DNA of 64,000 nt from Ipomoea triloba (taxonomy: Eukaryota; Streptophyta; Magnoliopsida; Solanales; Convolvulaceae), in NCBI RefSeq assembly GCF_003576645.1, contig NC_044918.1, positions 18,360,121 through 18,424,120 on the forward strand, written 5' to 3'. The notes below the pieces were generated by a model. That model was not told where the DNA came from. It made no database searches and worked only from the letters and a program-made list of their open reading frames with translations. The position numbers and the translations under genes are program-made. This document shows, piece after piece, positions 33,112-44,188 of the stretch; within the stretch, counting starts at the first letter, position 1; each line of letters begins with the position of its first letter.

Positions 33112-33620
33112 TTGATTTTATTGGGACCGAGTCCACTATAAATCGGGTATAGGGGTACAAAATGAGGGTAGGAAGAAAACAACTTTTATACTCGGGGCAC
33201 TAGACCCAAAATAGTACATACTAAGTTTGAAATATTGGCCCAAAACGATGGCCCAAAGAATACATAAATAATAAATATTATAGCCCTAAGGAATTGAATA
33301 TGGCAAAAAATGGAGGTCTGATAATAAATAAATAAATAACACAAGCTAAAAGACTAATAAATAAAACAAAACTAATAAATATGTTACCAACATAGTTTGA
33401 ACCCTGACCCAGACCAATGGATCAGAAGCCATTTAGTTAGCCAAGGGATGCCCTTTAAGGTAAGGGAATGCACCCTATTTATATTGTTGTAGGGATCACG
33501 GATCATTGACAAATGGACGACATCTGGCAGCCTTCATTCTTGGCCACACACGTGTCCCTCACTACTTTGTTTCTAGCGCACACTCATGCATAAGTGGAGC
33601 TTCACCCTTTAATATGTAAG
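33112..33620. repeat. Dispersed repeat of about 510 bp, copy 2
   Basis: Same order of words as copy 1 (GATTTTATTGGGACCGAG to AAGTGGAGCTTCACCC) with many substitutions, same orientation. Function unknown; ends and target duplications not resolved. Confidence 0.7.
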
Positions 33621-33699
33621 ATCTTTGTAGCTTGGGTGGTTATCCTTTTGTTATTATGTTATTATGTAAGGGGTTTGTGGGTTGAAACCTCCATTATAT

Positions 33700-33985
33700 T
33701 ATTTTGCTCCAAACTTCCTTCTTTCCTTAGCCCGGTCCACATCACCCATTTCGAAGCTTTCTTCTTTTCATAGCCCAATAGATTCTCATTATTCTTAACG
33801 GACTAACACCTCACCCATTATAGCACATTTTATATTATTTTGCTCCAAACTTCCTTCTTTCCTTAGCTCGGTCCACCTCACCCATCTCCAAGCTTTCTTC
33901 TTTACTTAGCCCAATAGGTTCTCATTATTTTTAATGGACCAACACCTATCTCACCTATCACCCATAAAGATGGATATTTGTGGAT
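33700..33985. repeat. Tandem repeat of about 140 bp, two copies
   Basis: TTTTGCTCCAAACTTCCTTC, CAAGCTTTCTTCTTT-like and TCTCATTATTnTTAA words recur once at a spacing of about 140 bp. Confidence 0.75.
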
Positions 33986-34409
33986 ACCCCGCTTCGACGA
34001 TTCGACCAAGACTTTCTTAATAAAAAAGTCCCATGTATCTATCAAACTATATACTAGTACTATTTATTTTACCTATTTTATATATATATACACACATGTC
34101 TCCTTCCCAACTCCCAAGATGGTGTATGTGTGATCCCTAGTTTGAGTTGTGAGATTGTAGCACGTATAATAGAACACGACGGTGGTGGCAGAGAGTATTT
34201 ATTTGTACGAATGCATGTAGAGATGAGATTAGACAGACAGAGAGGCATTTTGATGCTTAGTTCTTTACTGCTTGAATTGATGAGTGAATTCGTGGGTGGA
34301 GATTAATTGGGCTTTGGATTTTGTCTTGTAGCAAGTAAGTGTAGGTTGGCAGAAACAAGAAATTACTGCAACTAATTCGTACTGCCATTACATAGCCATG
34401 GTTTAATTT
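33986..34409. other. Intergenic, no gene seen
   Basis: Includes a short (TA)n run near 34080. No recognisable coding sequence before the candidate exon at 34420. Confidence 0.4.
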
Positions 34410-34419
34410 CCAACTTACA

Positions 34420-34555
34420 GCTCATTTTCAGAGCCTGTGGAATGAAATTAAAGTATTTGTGGCTCTTCCCAGTTTGTCTATAGCATCTTGCTTTGACACG
34501 TCTCCGCATATCTGAACCAAAGTTGACTCTTTCTTCAACGTCTTGGAAACATGGA
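34420..34555 (-). other. Candidate coding exon, unidentified
   Basis: After a possible acceptor AAGTAG, the minus strand reads KIHVSKTLKKESTLVQICG, continues DVSKQDAIDKLGRA, and ends NTLISFHRL before a TGA. Composition is protein-like and differs from the flanks. It might be a terminal exon of the gene seen at 40.8-43.1 kb or an unrelated relic. I do not recognise the family. Confidence 0.3.
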
Positions 34556-34619
34556 TTTTCTACTTTCTTCATTCACTAAACGCCAATTCATTCAAATTCA
34601 AGGATGATGAGCTTTAACT

Positions 34620-35139
34620 ACTATTTTACAAAATTCAATGATTGTTATGAACAAGAGCTAATTCGTGTTATAAACTTGAGACTAGTTAAGAAACAAGGAT
34701 ATCCACCTAGCTATAAAAGGAAGGATAAAAGTGGTTATAATTGTTCATTAGAGTTTCACTCATATTTAACCTACTAGTTTTCATATGCGTGATTAAACCA
34801 ATGTCCAATGCATATTTTTAAATTACTCTTTCTTAATTGGTTAAAGTAGTTATATAAAAATGAGAGAGAGAAAAATATTAAAAATCTCTTATATTTAAAT
34901 AACAGATAAAGAAATTGAAAATAATGAAATTAATAAAAAAAAAAGATGCTAAATTAATAAAAATTAAAGAAATAGTCTTGATGCTTATATAGTTTAATAA
35001 AAGATATCGAAAGTGTAAATAGCTAAATAACAACTAAAGTAAGTAAAATCAAATAAACCATTAACTATAAATGACTATCTATCATGATCAACCAGTGGAA
35101 GAAAACAATTGGATAAAGAGTACTAATTTGAGTAGAGTA
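34620..35139. other. AT-rich DNA, no gene seen
   Basis: Contains AAATTAATAAAAATTAAAGA-like low-complexity tracts only. Confidence 0.5.
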
Positions 35140-37481
35140 AATTAATTTTTCTTAGTACGCATTTGCTGAGACTCAGAATTGTCTTCATCTTCTCCATCTT
35201 TAGTGAAGTTGAGTTTCCTTTTTGCTGGTAGTGTCTTTATTGCATCTTGTTGACTGGTGGTAGTGAATGAGAATGATTAGTGCAATGATGTTATGGTATA
35301 TGATATCATGTTTTTGTCTTGTTGTGTATAGGATTGTGACCTCAATTATATTATATAGTCTAGATCTTGTAAGCGGTTATTGATATGTGGAATTCGCAGT
35401 TGTTGACCCTGCAAGATGCATATGTAGTTAGTTATAGGTTAATTTAACGTTAAACATGAGTATTTGTAGTTGGAAGAGGAGCAGTACTTGTTGTTCCAAT
35501 TGCATAACTTGTTTGCTGGTTAAGAGTAATAGTTGTTCAGTACATTTCCCAAACACGGAAGCATCAAGACATCCACTTCCATCAGTAATTTTCACGTCCA
35601 GTTTACACCTATTATGTTTTTTAGATTAGCATTGTTGCATTCTTTTATATAATGATTAAATTGATACTTACCTCTTTCTAAATAAAATGTATATAAAAAT
35701 TGCTACTAACCGTGGTGTTCCTACTGCAGTCTTTTCACCGCAATGCATGTAGTGAAATTGTTTGTCACTTTCTGCATAAACCTTTTTCATACAATGACCG
35801 CATCCAATGTACCATGTGTTTTGGTTATGATTCTTCAAGCTGATTTTCCCTTTTATCCAAACAGGTTGAATCTACAAGTTGTCATCATTACAAAATTTAA
35901 TGTTAAGTATAAAATATTGATTTATTTTTTAAATTTTTATTTTTATTTTTATTTTTTGCATACCGGATTAATTGATGCAGGGATAATAGCAATTGCAGAA
36001 ATTTCTTCAGCATCTGGATTTGCAAGTGTAATTGCAGCGTCATTGTAGCGTCATTGTAGTCTCGACATAATTTTAATGCATCAAGTGTAGCACGATGTTC
36101 TATTCCCCTATAAATACATGCAAAAGAATTGTATTTAAAATAATGTGTGTTTGTGTGTATACTGAATATATTATTAACAGATTTAAAATATACCATTCTT
36201 TTAAACGTTCTGCTCGTGCTACTTCTGGTTGTACAAGTATTGTTGAATGTGTTTTTGTAGTCAACGAAATTCCTGGTGAAGTGGATAGAATTAGATATGG
36301 TAACATATAAATAGACTGATTTTAAAATCATGATAGTAAATAATTATATTTTACCTTTGAAATGAATAACTGCAATATATTCCGCGCTGATATTACCGGA
36401 TAGTTTCCAGCTTCAATTTCTTGAGTGATTAGGGAACCCTCTTTGTCAACGAATTCTCCCCAAATGGTTAGTATAATTGGCTTCAAACTGCATTTTATTT
36501 GTAGATATTAATAGGGTACTATGTAAATAAATATATATTTTTTGTTTGTATTATATCATTTATATATTTTAGTATAAACACATTTGAGGGGAAAAAAGTG
36601 CATCTTGTAGTGAGTATAAGCTATTGATTGTTGTTGTAAATACTAATTTATTTCATTTAACCATAGTAATAGAATAGTGTTCTTACTTTTCATCGACAAC
36701 AATGAAATCATTGATCTTTTGATTTCCATTCGTTGTTGAGACAAATTGTTTTAGAAGTTTGTCAATGGCAATTGCTACAATTACTATCATAGAGGATGAT
36801 AATAAATAATTAGTGATATATGGTTAGAATAGATATGGGTAAAATGTTTTAATAAAGATTAACTTACAGATATCTTTTGACGTTTTCATGCATTCATAGA
36901 ATTCTGAGAATGTTGTGTATGCTTGTTCAATGTGAGCAAATGGTGTGTCATCATTGTCACTTGTTTGGACAATGGTCTGACCATTTAAAATTCATGTGTA
37001 ATTGTATTTGTGATCAAGTACTTTATAGTTCGTCCGTGTAGGTTTAACAATGGCAGATGATGTACCACTTGTTGGTCTATAAAGTGATATCATACATTCC
37101 ATTATTCCAATGTCATTATCAAACACTATTAATTGAACCCGAGTTCCCTGCATCTAAATATAGCATTTACAATAATGTTGGTGGTGAATAAAATCATCTC
37201 CACTTGAGTGTAAATAAATAAGTATACATGTATAATAAGTACATTACTAAATGACTAATAATAATAATAATACTAATAATGATTAAAATAAAATAAAATA
37301 ATAATAAAAGGATAAATATTTTTCTATTTACTTACAGTTTCATCCTCAAGGACAATGAGCATATACTTTTTCCCGGGTGATCCAATAGCGTTTTTTGGTT
37401 CATTTTTTTAATGACACGAACTTTACAACTCCAACCCACAGTTTGTGTGTCAATATCGATTAACTTTAGTGCATTTGCCAT
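35140..37481 (-). pseudogene. RPA1-like (replication protein A large subunit-like) multi-exon pseudogene
   Basis: The minus strand shows successive exons of a plant RPA1-like single-strand DNA-binding protein. Exon 37481-37336 starts MANALKLIDID and ends MLIVLEDET; 37147-36868 has GTRVQLIVFDND and SLYRPTSGTSS; 36774-36687 has KINDFIVVDE; 36487-36355 has LKPIILTIWGEFVD. Later parts include PEVARAERLKEW, EHRATLDALKLC, the zinc-finger region WYIGCGHCMKKVYAESD, an OB-fold segment ITDGSGCLDASVFG, and a basic tail PAKRKLNFTKDG. Splice sites are mostly canonical. Lesions: a frameshift in the A-run of exon 1, Trp-to-TGA (36992-36994), an 11-bp tandem duplication (ACAATGACGCT, about 36045) and loss of one zinc Cys. 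Such genes are plentiful in plants and are often carried by Helitrons, but no Helitron ends are seen here. Confidence 0.8.
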
Positions 37482-38135
37482 GACTAATATCCTTGTGCCA
37501 TTGAAATTATGTTCATAAAGGATGTTATGAAATAATATAATGGGAACCACAACATAAATTCAAAAACCATAGATTAGGGAGTAAAGAGTAAGTAAAACAT
37601 TATATACAATGATACAAGTATAGATGAACAGATTATACAATAGATATAGTTACATAACGATATTGAAGTTATACTAATAATGAGTATACCATCATTGATT
37701 TAAAAAAAAATTAATCATTAGGAGTACAAATACAAATAATAGAATCAACATGATAAGATTTTGACAATCATACCTATAGAATGTCACGTAGATGGTGTAT
37801 TGCAGAATATATTAGGTTTAGTTTTGGGTGAATATCAATGATGAGAAGGAGAGGGGTTTATATACTGTTGTTTTGGGTAGAATAATGGCTTAGGAATCTA
37901 TACAAAATTGTATTATAGAAACCTATTAGCACTTCAATATTCTAATTTTAAGTTAGGAATCTATACAGAATTGTATTATAGAAATTGTATTAAGACTTCA
38001 ATATTCTAATTTTAAGTTAGGAATGTATACAAAATTTTATTATAGAAAATGCTAAAACTGAGACAAGTAGTGTTATAATTGCTTGGAGTTATCTTTCATT
38101 TGCATTAAAGTTATATCACAATGACTGCGAAAACA

Positions 38136-38171
<36 letters not shown>

Positions 38172-38562
38172 CTCAAAATAATAATAATAATAATAATAAT
38201 AAATGCTTTAAATACAACAATGTAGAGGAGAAATCAAACAGTCATAAACCAATTAAGAATAGATAAGTAAAAGAAATAAATTGACTCAAATGTAATTTCA
38301 AAAAAAAACATAAACTACAAAATAAAAATAATTTAAAGAAAGAAGGAAAGAAATAACTTTAGGGTTTTCAAAAAAAAAATAAATAAATAACTTTAGGGGT
38401 TGTTTAAAAAAAAAAATAAATAAATAATTCTAGAGTTGGGCCTCATCTTCAATCTTATGGTTGAGCACTTTATCTTACAATCCAACATGATTTTTTCATT
38501 TTACTCTAATAGTTACGGGTTTGAATCGTGTTCTCCCTCTCTCTATAGTGAGTCATTTGAAT
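37482..38562. other. AT-rich spacer with (AAT)n runs
   Basis: Apart from the TATA-like box, holds a short direct repeat around 37880-38040 (TTAGGAATCTATACAnAATTG) and ATA/AAT microsatellites at 38137-38200. No gene. Confidence 0.5.
37862..37872 (-). promoter_or_regulatory. TATA-like box upstream of the RPA1-like pseudogene
   Basis: Minus-strand AGTATATAAACC followed by a CT-rich leader (CTCTCCTTCTCATC), some 380 bp before the first ATG. It suggests the copy arrived with its promoter and was not a processed cDNA. Confidence 0.4.
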
Positions 38563-38652
38563 TATACTGATTCTATTACATTGTAGTATTTGAGACTCGA
38601 TCTCATGACCTCCTATATAGGAGAGTCACTACATGTCATTTGAGCACAACAT
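38563..38652 (-). mobile_element. SINE, internally deleted
   Basis: Tail (CTATTACATTGTAGTATTTG) joined to a head-proximal segment (GACCTCCTATATAGGAGAG); the middle is missing. Confidence 0.5.
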
Positions 38653-38899
38653 GTTTGACATACAATGAACAATACAAGTCCATTTAATCCGAATTTATGA
38701 ATCAACATTCCAAAAAGACACCTACAATTTTCATTCTTTTAGAGTATGTGTTTCACGATTTCGAGGTACGTCGTTCATAGTTGAAAAATTTATTACTCCT
38801 TTTTCTCAGTTTATGTGTCAAGTTTGGTTAACAATGTTTAACTGAAGTTATTTACAATTTATTTTTTCATAATATTAAGTTTAGAATTAATGTGTAAGG

Positions 38900-39571
38900 T
38901 TTTTTTTTTTGAAAGGTAAAGGTAGCTATTTCATTAATTCATAACATAAAACGTTTACATCAATGATCAATGAAATGCTAAACCATTCCTTACAGTCAGA
39001 CATAGAAACAACTTTTCTAATTATGCTATAGAAAACTTGAATCGCAGACTGTTTCATAACTAGGAAGCTATGTTCCTTCAAGGAGCTTAAAGCTTCATCA
39101 AAGATCTGGGTCTTCGTCATCATTCTTTTTCGCTCACCCAGGATAAGATCAACACTTGTCGAAACCAAACTAAACGATTTATGCTAATGAAAATGAAAAG
39201 CTCGTGAAAGTAACAAGAGGAAAAATGCTCGTGAAAGTAACGAGAGGAAAACACAATAATATAGAAAATAAAAAGTGGGTAAAGTCAAAGTAGGGTTGGG
39301 AGTTCAAGACTATCAACACAAACCCCAATACCTACCTACTATTATTTTATTCAAAGGGAGAGAAAACGGAAGAAGAAGATCTGTGGCGGTGGTCGGAGGC
39401 GGACGGAGCTGCGACGGTGGTCAAGGCGGAAGAAGAGCGAGAGCAAACGTAGAAGGTGACCAAAACCGCCGGCTCAAAGCTCCATTAGAGCTCCGGCCGG
39501 AGGCCGGCGGTGGAAGCCGAAGTTGAGCAGCAGAGAAAGGCGTTTGATTTTAGAGAGAAAAAGGAGGCAGC
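38900..39571 (-). mobile_element. Retroposed sequence with poly(A) and target-site duplication
   Basis: The direct repeat ATTAATGTGTAAGG (38886-38899 and 39572-39585, plus T's) flanks the insert. On the minus strand it starts CTGCCTCCTTTTTCTCTC, passes a GC-rich leader, holds an open frame of 80 codons (39168-38926, from MVSTSVDLILGERKRMM) and ends in an A-tract after TACCTTTACCTTTC. The structure is that of an LINE-mobilised transcript: a processed pseudogene or a short LINE derivative. The protein is not recognised. Confidence 0.75.
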
Positions 39572-39599
39572 ATTAATGTGTAAGGTTTTTATATATTAA

Positions 39600-40131
39600 G
39601 AACAATAAAAGTGCTATTAAACAAAAAATAAATAAATAAATAAACACGCATACATACAGTTTTGTTGAAATTGTATATTTTGAAGAAGTTCGACATTATA
39701 TTTTGAAGAATTTCGACATTGTATTTTCTAGTTGTAATTTGATCATTTAAAATAAATAAATAAAATAGTCACACGTTTATAGGTGTTTACAGCTCCGATT
39801 GAAATTTGGGGAGGAAAGGATCTTCCGAAAAATAGAGCAAAGAAGTCGTCTTCAACGACGAACATGTAAGATTTTTTTTCCATTAATCTGCAAAAATGGA
39901 GGCATTCTGATTAATATTGTACATACGTCAAATATTATATACTGTTTCATTTAATCTATCAAAAATTTTATATATCTTGGCCAGAAAATATTTTCAATAT
40001 GCAGTCTTAGCAAAGAAGTTGTCTTCCATGATGAATTGGTACATGCATCTAACACATTATTCTTCATCAACAAATAAATTTTACAATTCGCATATATGGA
40101 AATAACAACCAATGCTATATTTTTTTTCATT
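39600..40131. other. AT-rich DNA, no clear gene
   Basis: Two related words, GAGCAAAGAAGTCGTCTTC (39836) and TAGCAAAGAAGTTGTCTTCC (40008), are echoes of each other. No open frame supports a gene. Confidence 0.4.
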
Positions 40132-40345
40132 ACAGGGCAGTGTTATACATGCTCATATACTAAAATCGTAGAAAAGTTATGTCCAAATTTGTAGAACAAA
40201 AGGGACACATCTTATAGTATTAAATAATTTGCTTTCTATTCTTATTTTTTACCCTAAAGTATGTTTTTAGGGTTATATTATATGTATTATTTTTTTATAT
40301 TCTTTTTGTATTTTTTTGTAGGAATCAAGCTATGTAACAAAATAT
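40132..40345. repeat. Direct repeat pair, copy 1
   Basis: Words such as TTACAGGGCAGTGTTATACATG, shortened to CAGTGTTATACATGCT, and TTTGTAGAACAAAAGGGA recur in the same order at 41090-41310, about 960 bp away. This indicates an old local duplication within the introns of the unidentified gene. Confidence 0.65.
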
Positions 40346-40796
40346 ATTATAGTATGTACCAGTTGATATGTTGAAGGTTATCTCTATCTTCCACAATAAA
40401 AAAGAGTATCCAGTAAAGGTCCATTGTATATTTGTATGTATCAGTTTTTTTTTTTTTGTTGACTTAAGTCCATTGTTGTACATGAACTATTGAAAGTATG
40501 AATATGTTCCTGATTTTTTTCTTTATGTTAAGTCTATTGTTCATATAACAGAGTAGCATGTATCAGGTTTTGTTTATTTAATTGTGTAGGTTAAGAAAAA
40601 GTTGTGGTTCTTCTCCTTTTCAAGTCCAGTTTAAACTTTAAGTGTTATTGTAATAGCTTTAAAAAAATGAAACCACTAAAAAACACAATAATCCAGATCA
40701 AACTTAATTCGTTATCAAAGCTAACCACAAACATAAAACTGGAAAGGCATGATAAATGAATATATAAAATATAATTTACGTGCTAAGAGCACATAC

Positions 40797-43143
40797 CTTC
40801 AGAATGTGGGAATGCTGGTATGTCACTCACCCTGCAAGATGTCATTAAAAATGAGCTTAAATTCACTGTTATCAGAACTGTTATATTGTAAAGTGATTCA
40901 ACTACATATAGTAATGAATAAGATAACTCCAATGAATAAGATGACTCCAGTGAACTGTTATATCGTAAAGTGTTTCATGAACTGAGTAAATACATGACAG
41001 TGTATGAATGTGTAAATGTAACAGAATTTGTGATAATTCATGACTGTGTATGCTACAGTATACATATTGAACATGATTTGTTTCATTACAGAGCAGTGTA
41101 ATACATGTTTATATACTAAAAATCATATTTAGAAAAGTTCATGTCTAGATTTGTAGAACAAAAGGGAGACATCTTTCAGTATTAAATAATTTGTTACAGT
41201 GTTTTTATATTTTACCCTAAAGTATGTTTTATATTACAGAGCACTGTAATACATGCTTATGTTTTTTTTTTTTTTTTTTTTTGCCAGGAATCAAGCTATG
41301 TAACAGAGTAGTATGTAACATTTGATATGTATAAGGTTATCTTTATCTACTACAATAAAGAAGACTATCCAGTAAAGGGTCATTGTATGTATCAATTTTT
41401 TCTTTGAGTTAGTCCGTTCTTCATATAACATGAATATGTTTCATATTTTTTCTGTATGTTAAGTCCATTGTTCATATAACATGGACTATGAACTTTGTGT
41501 TTTAATTTTTAAGGTAATCAGGACTGTCTAACAGAGTAGAATGTTAAGTCCAATTTTTTTTTTCTTTGAGCATAAATACTCAGCACAACAACATTTAACT
41601 GAATATATAATTTAGTATTAAATTGGTAAGTCACTTACCTAAGCTGAAGTGCAAACTGAAATAGGTAGCATGCATTAGTTATGGTATTTTTGCTCCGTCT
41701 GTATAGATAATTAGAGAGTACAAAGTCACATTAATCGGAATATAATAGATATTGAATTCAACTTAGGTACGATTATGCAACTACATAAAAATATCTTAGA
41801 ATCCCAATGTGATTACATGTAAATTAGTATACCAATAAGTGCATTAAAAACCCAAAATCAAAATCGGATGTAAGTAAATTAGAATTTAGTCTGTGGGACA
41901 ATATCTAATGGACTGTAAAAAAAGTTAACCAAAGGACATGTATCAAATTATAATAATTGACATGTAACTTAGACAGTAATGGACTATGGAATGAGTTCAA
42001 AGTGTTTTTTTATTATACCAATGATGTATCATATTCATTTAATGGACTCATTTTTAATTATTCAAGTCTTTTTGTAACATAACATAACAACACTGTACTC
42101 ATTTAATATAATTAGGTGTTTTTAATAATTCAAGTCTTTTGTAGTACAACATCATCTAATGAACTGTGCAATGAGATCAAAGTAAGTAAAAAGTTTAAAA
42201 TTGCAATAACTTATTGAGATCCAAGTAAGTTCAGTTGGATAAGTAAAAACAAATACTATGTTTGGACAAAGTGACATAAAATACAAATCTCAAGTGTATT
42301 TTATTTTAAAGTGAATACAGTAATATAAATGATATTTGTTAAATTAACACTATTACTGTGACTTTCTTAAATTAACACTAGCTGAAGTAGAGAAGTAGGA
42401 TATTGCATTATTCTCAAATTTTTATTGTGACATTACAGTAACCTATGAGAAAAAGTTTAGCATATAAAACACAGTTCCAAAGTCCTGATCTTGATTTAAC
42501 ATTACAGGAAATAACAATCTCTACTGAAAATTCTGCATAGGGAAATGAAGATCAGGCATAAGTCCACCTTTTAGTCTTCCAACACCAAAAAAAAAAAAAT
42601 GACTGCAGACAATGAAATTTAAGAAGTGTAGCATATTGGGACTGTGATGTATTTTAAACAATCATATATACACTTATACACTTAAACAACTCTGGAAAAA
42701 ACATGAAGAAAATAACAACTTCACAAATGATTGTTATGTAATTAGATGTAATTTCAAATTGTTTTTTTATAGCATAAATATCATATGCTTTACCTAACAA
42801 GAACTTACAACACAGATTTAATTTCTAAAAAAATGTTCAGACTAGAAATTAATATTTTTTGATAAAGTTCTATAGTTCTGAGCTAAGAATCTACTTATCT
42901 TTACCAGATCTTTCTCTGTTCGTTTTGAGAGGAGCTTTTGCAGTTTGTCATCTCTCTGCATGTACTCCTTGGTCTGCTTCATGTGTTTTTCTACAAATGT
43001 ATTTCTTTGTTGGTGTTCAAATGCAGGTAGATCTGTAAATGAAGGAGTTAGGGTTTCAACCTAATGAGCTAAAATTGTATATATTTGTTGGTAGAAATTA
43101 ATTAAAACATACCAGATGCTATAGACTCTGTCTCTATAGCCAT
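40797..43143 (-). CDS. Unidentified plant gene with small exons (5' part)
   Basis: I do not recognise this gene. On the minus strand ATG 43143 opens exon 1 (43143-43113) and exon 2 (43032-42905); together they give exactly 53 codons, starting MAIETESIASDLPAFEH and ending LLSKRTEKDL. GT and AG borders are good (GGTATG, TTTACAG, GGTAAAG). The segment is highly charged and probably helical (KQTKEYMQRDDKLQ). Two further small exons fit in frame: 41655-41639 (FALQL plus split Arg) and 40831-40797 (VSDIPAFPHSEG). The chain beyond 40797 was not found; the exon candidate at 34420-34555 could belong to it, with the RPA relic and the retroposon sitting in an intron. A decayed copy of exon 2 lies at 17 kb. 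It may be a truncated but expressed gene, or the stump of one. Confidence 0.5.
41090..41310. repeat. Direct repeat pair, copy 2
   Basis: Second copy, with TTTGTAGAACAAAAGGGAGA and AGTATTAAATAATTTG; a T-tract at 41260-41282 interrupts it. Confidence 0.65.
41656..42904. other. Presumed intron of the unidentified gene
   Basis: AT-rich with no recognised repeat or open frame, except a 13-nt A run at 42587. Confidence 0.4.
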
Positions 43144-43350
43144 GGAAGTCAATATCTCTTAATCGAACCAGTTTAGGGCTTAGGCAGTATGCAGTTTTCT
43201 ATAATGGTTTAACGATGGTGAAGTGAGGGAATACGAAGCAGAGGGCAGGGGGTTATTTTGTTAAGGAGCTGAGCATGGATTGGAGCGTTTTCTGGATTTC
43301 TATGGCTTCATTTCCATTTCGGATGAGAGAGTGATACGCAGAGAAAAACC

Positions 43351-44188
43351 TTATGTTAGTGGTCCATCTTATAAGTTGTACCATGGTTTAGGGTATAATG
43401 ATTGTAAAATTCACAAACATGCACAGGAGAAGTAACATGAAACAATGTCTATCTAATCATCACTCGAGCAATATGTAATGAGAACCAAGCTAAGTATTGT
43501 GCTATGATGTAAGTATATATAATGTATTGAGAAACATATATATAATAGAGTTATTAATGTCAGTTGGGTTCTTCAAATATATTGACACCATCATATTTAG
43601 TCTTAATCTTATTTCAAAAGTTAACTAGTCGTAGCCTTTTAGTTACTTTTAGTCTTTTGGACCATGTAAATTAGGAACAAAGTAGTCCTTTATGCTTGAA
43701 ATTGACTAAAAGTGACTAGGTATCACACTATGTTCAGAGGATTCAAACCTACAAATAACATTGACTCTTTTTTATGAAATGATATACATGTAGTTAAGTT
43801 AATTATAAGCATATTGAAATACAGTAATTTGACAACAAAGATATATTATTATTCCGAGTATTAGAATAATAATTATAATTATTATTGTTGTTATATGAAT
43901 CGGATCTATATCCGGTAATTGATACAATTGTCTCAAATGTAAAATTGAAACTTGCTCGCACAAGATGAGCTTGCCCCAGTCCCCCAGATGATCTTTTTGT
44001 CTCACAAGGTTTACTTTTGAAAATTTTTAAATAATATAAAATAAATACTTAATACATTGTGCACAACATCAAACACCGATAAAAACCATTAATATTAATA
44101 TGTTGATCATAACAAATCCGTTCTAATTCATCATAATGACACTAATTATGAATTTTATTTTTCAATACATACTATGATTTCTACGCTT
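43351..44188. other. 3' flank of GA3ox copy E; left border of the duplicated block
   Basis: From TTATGTTAGTGGTCCATC at 43351 the sequence is collinear with the 3' flank of copy B (17729 on). Left of 43351 the two loci are unrelated, so this marks a duplication breakpoint. Confidence 0.7.
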
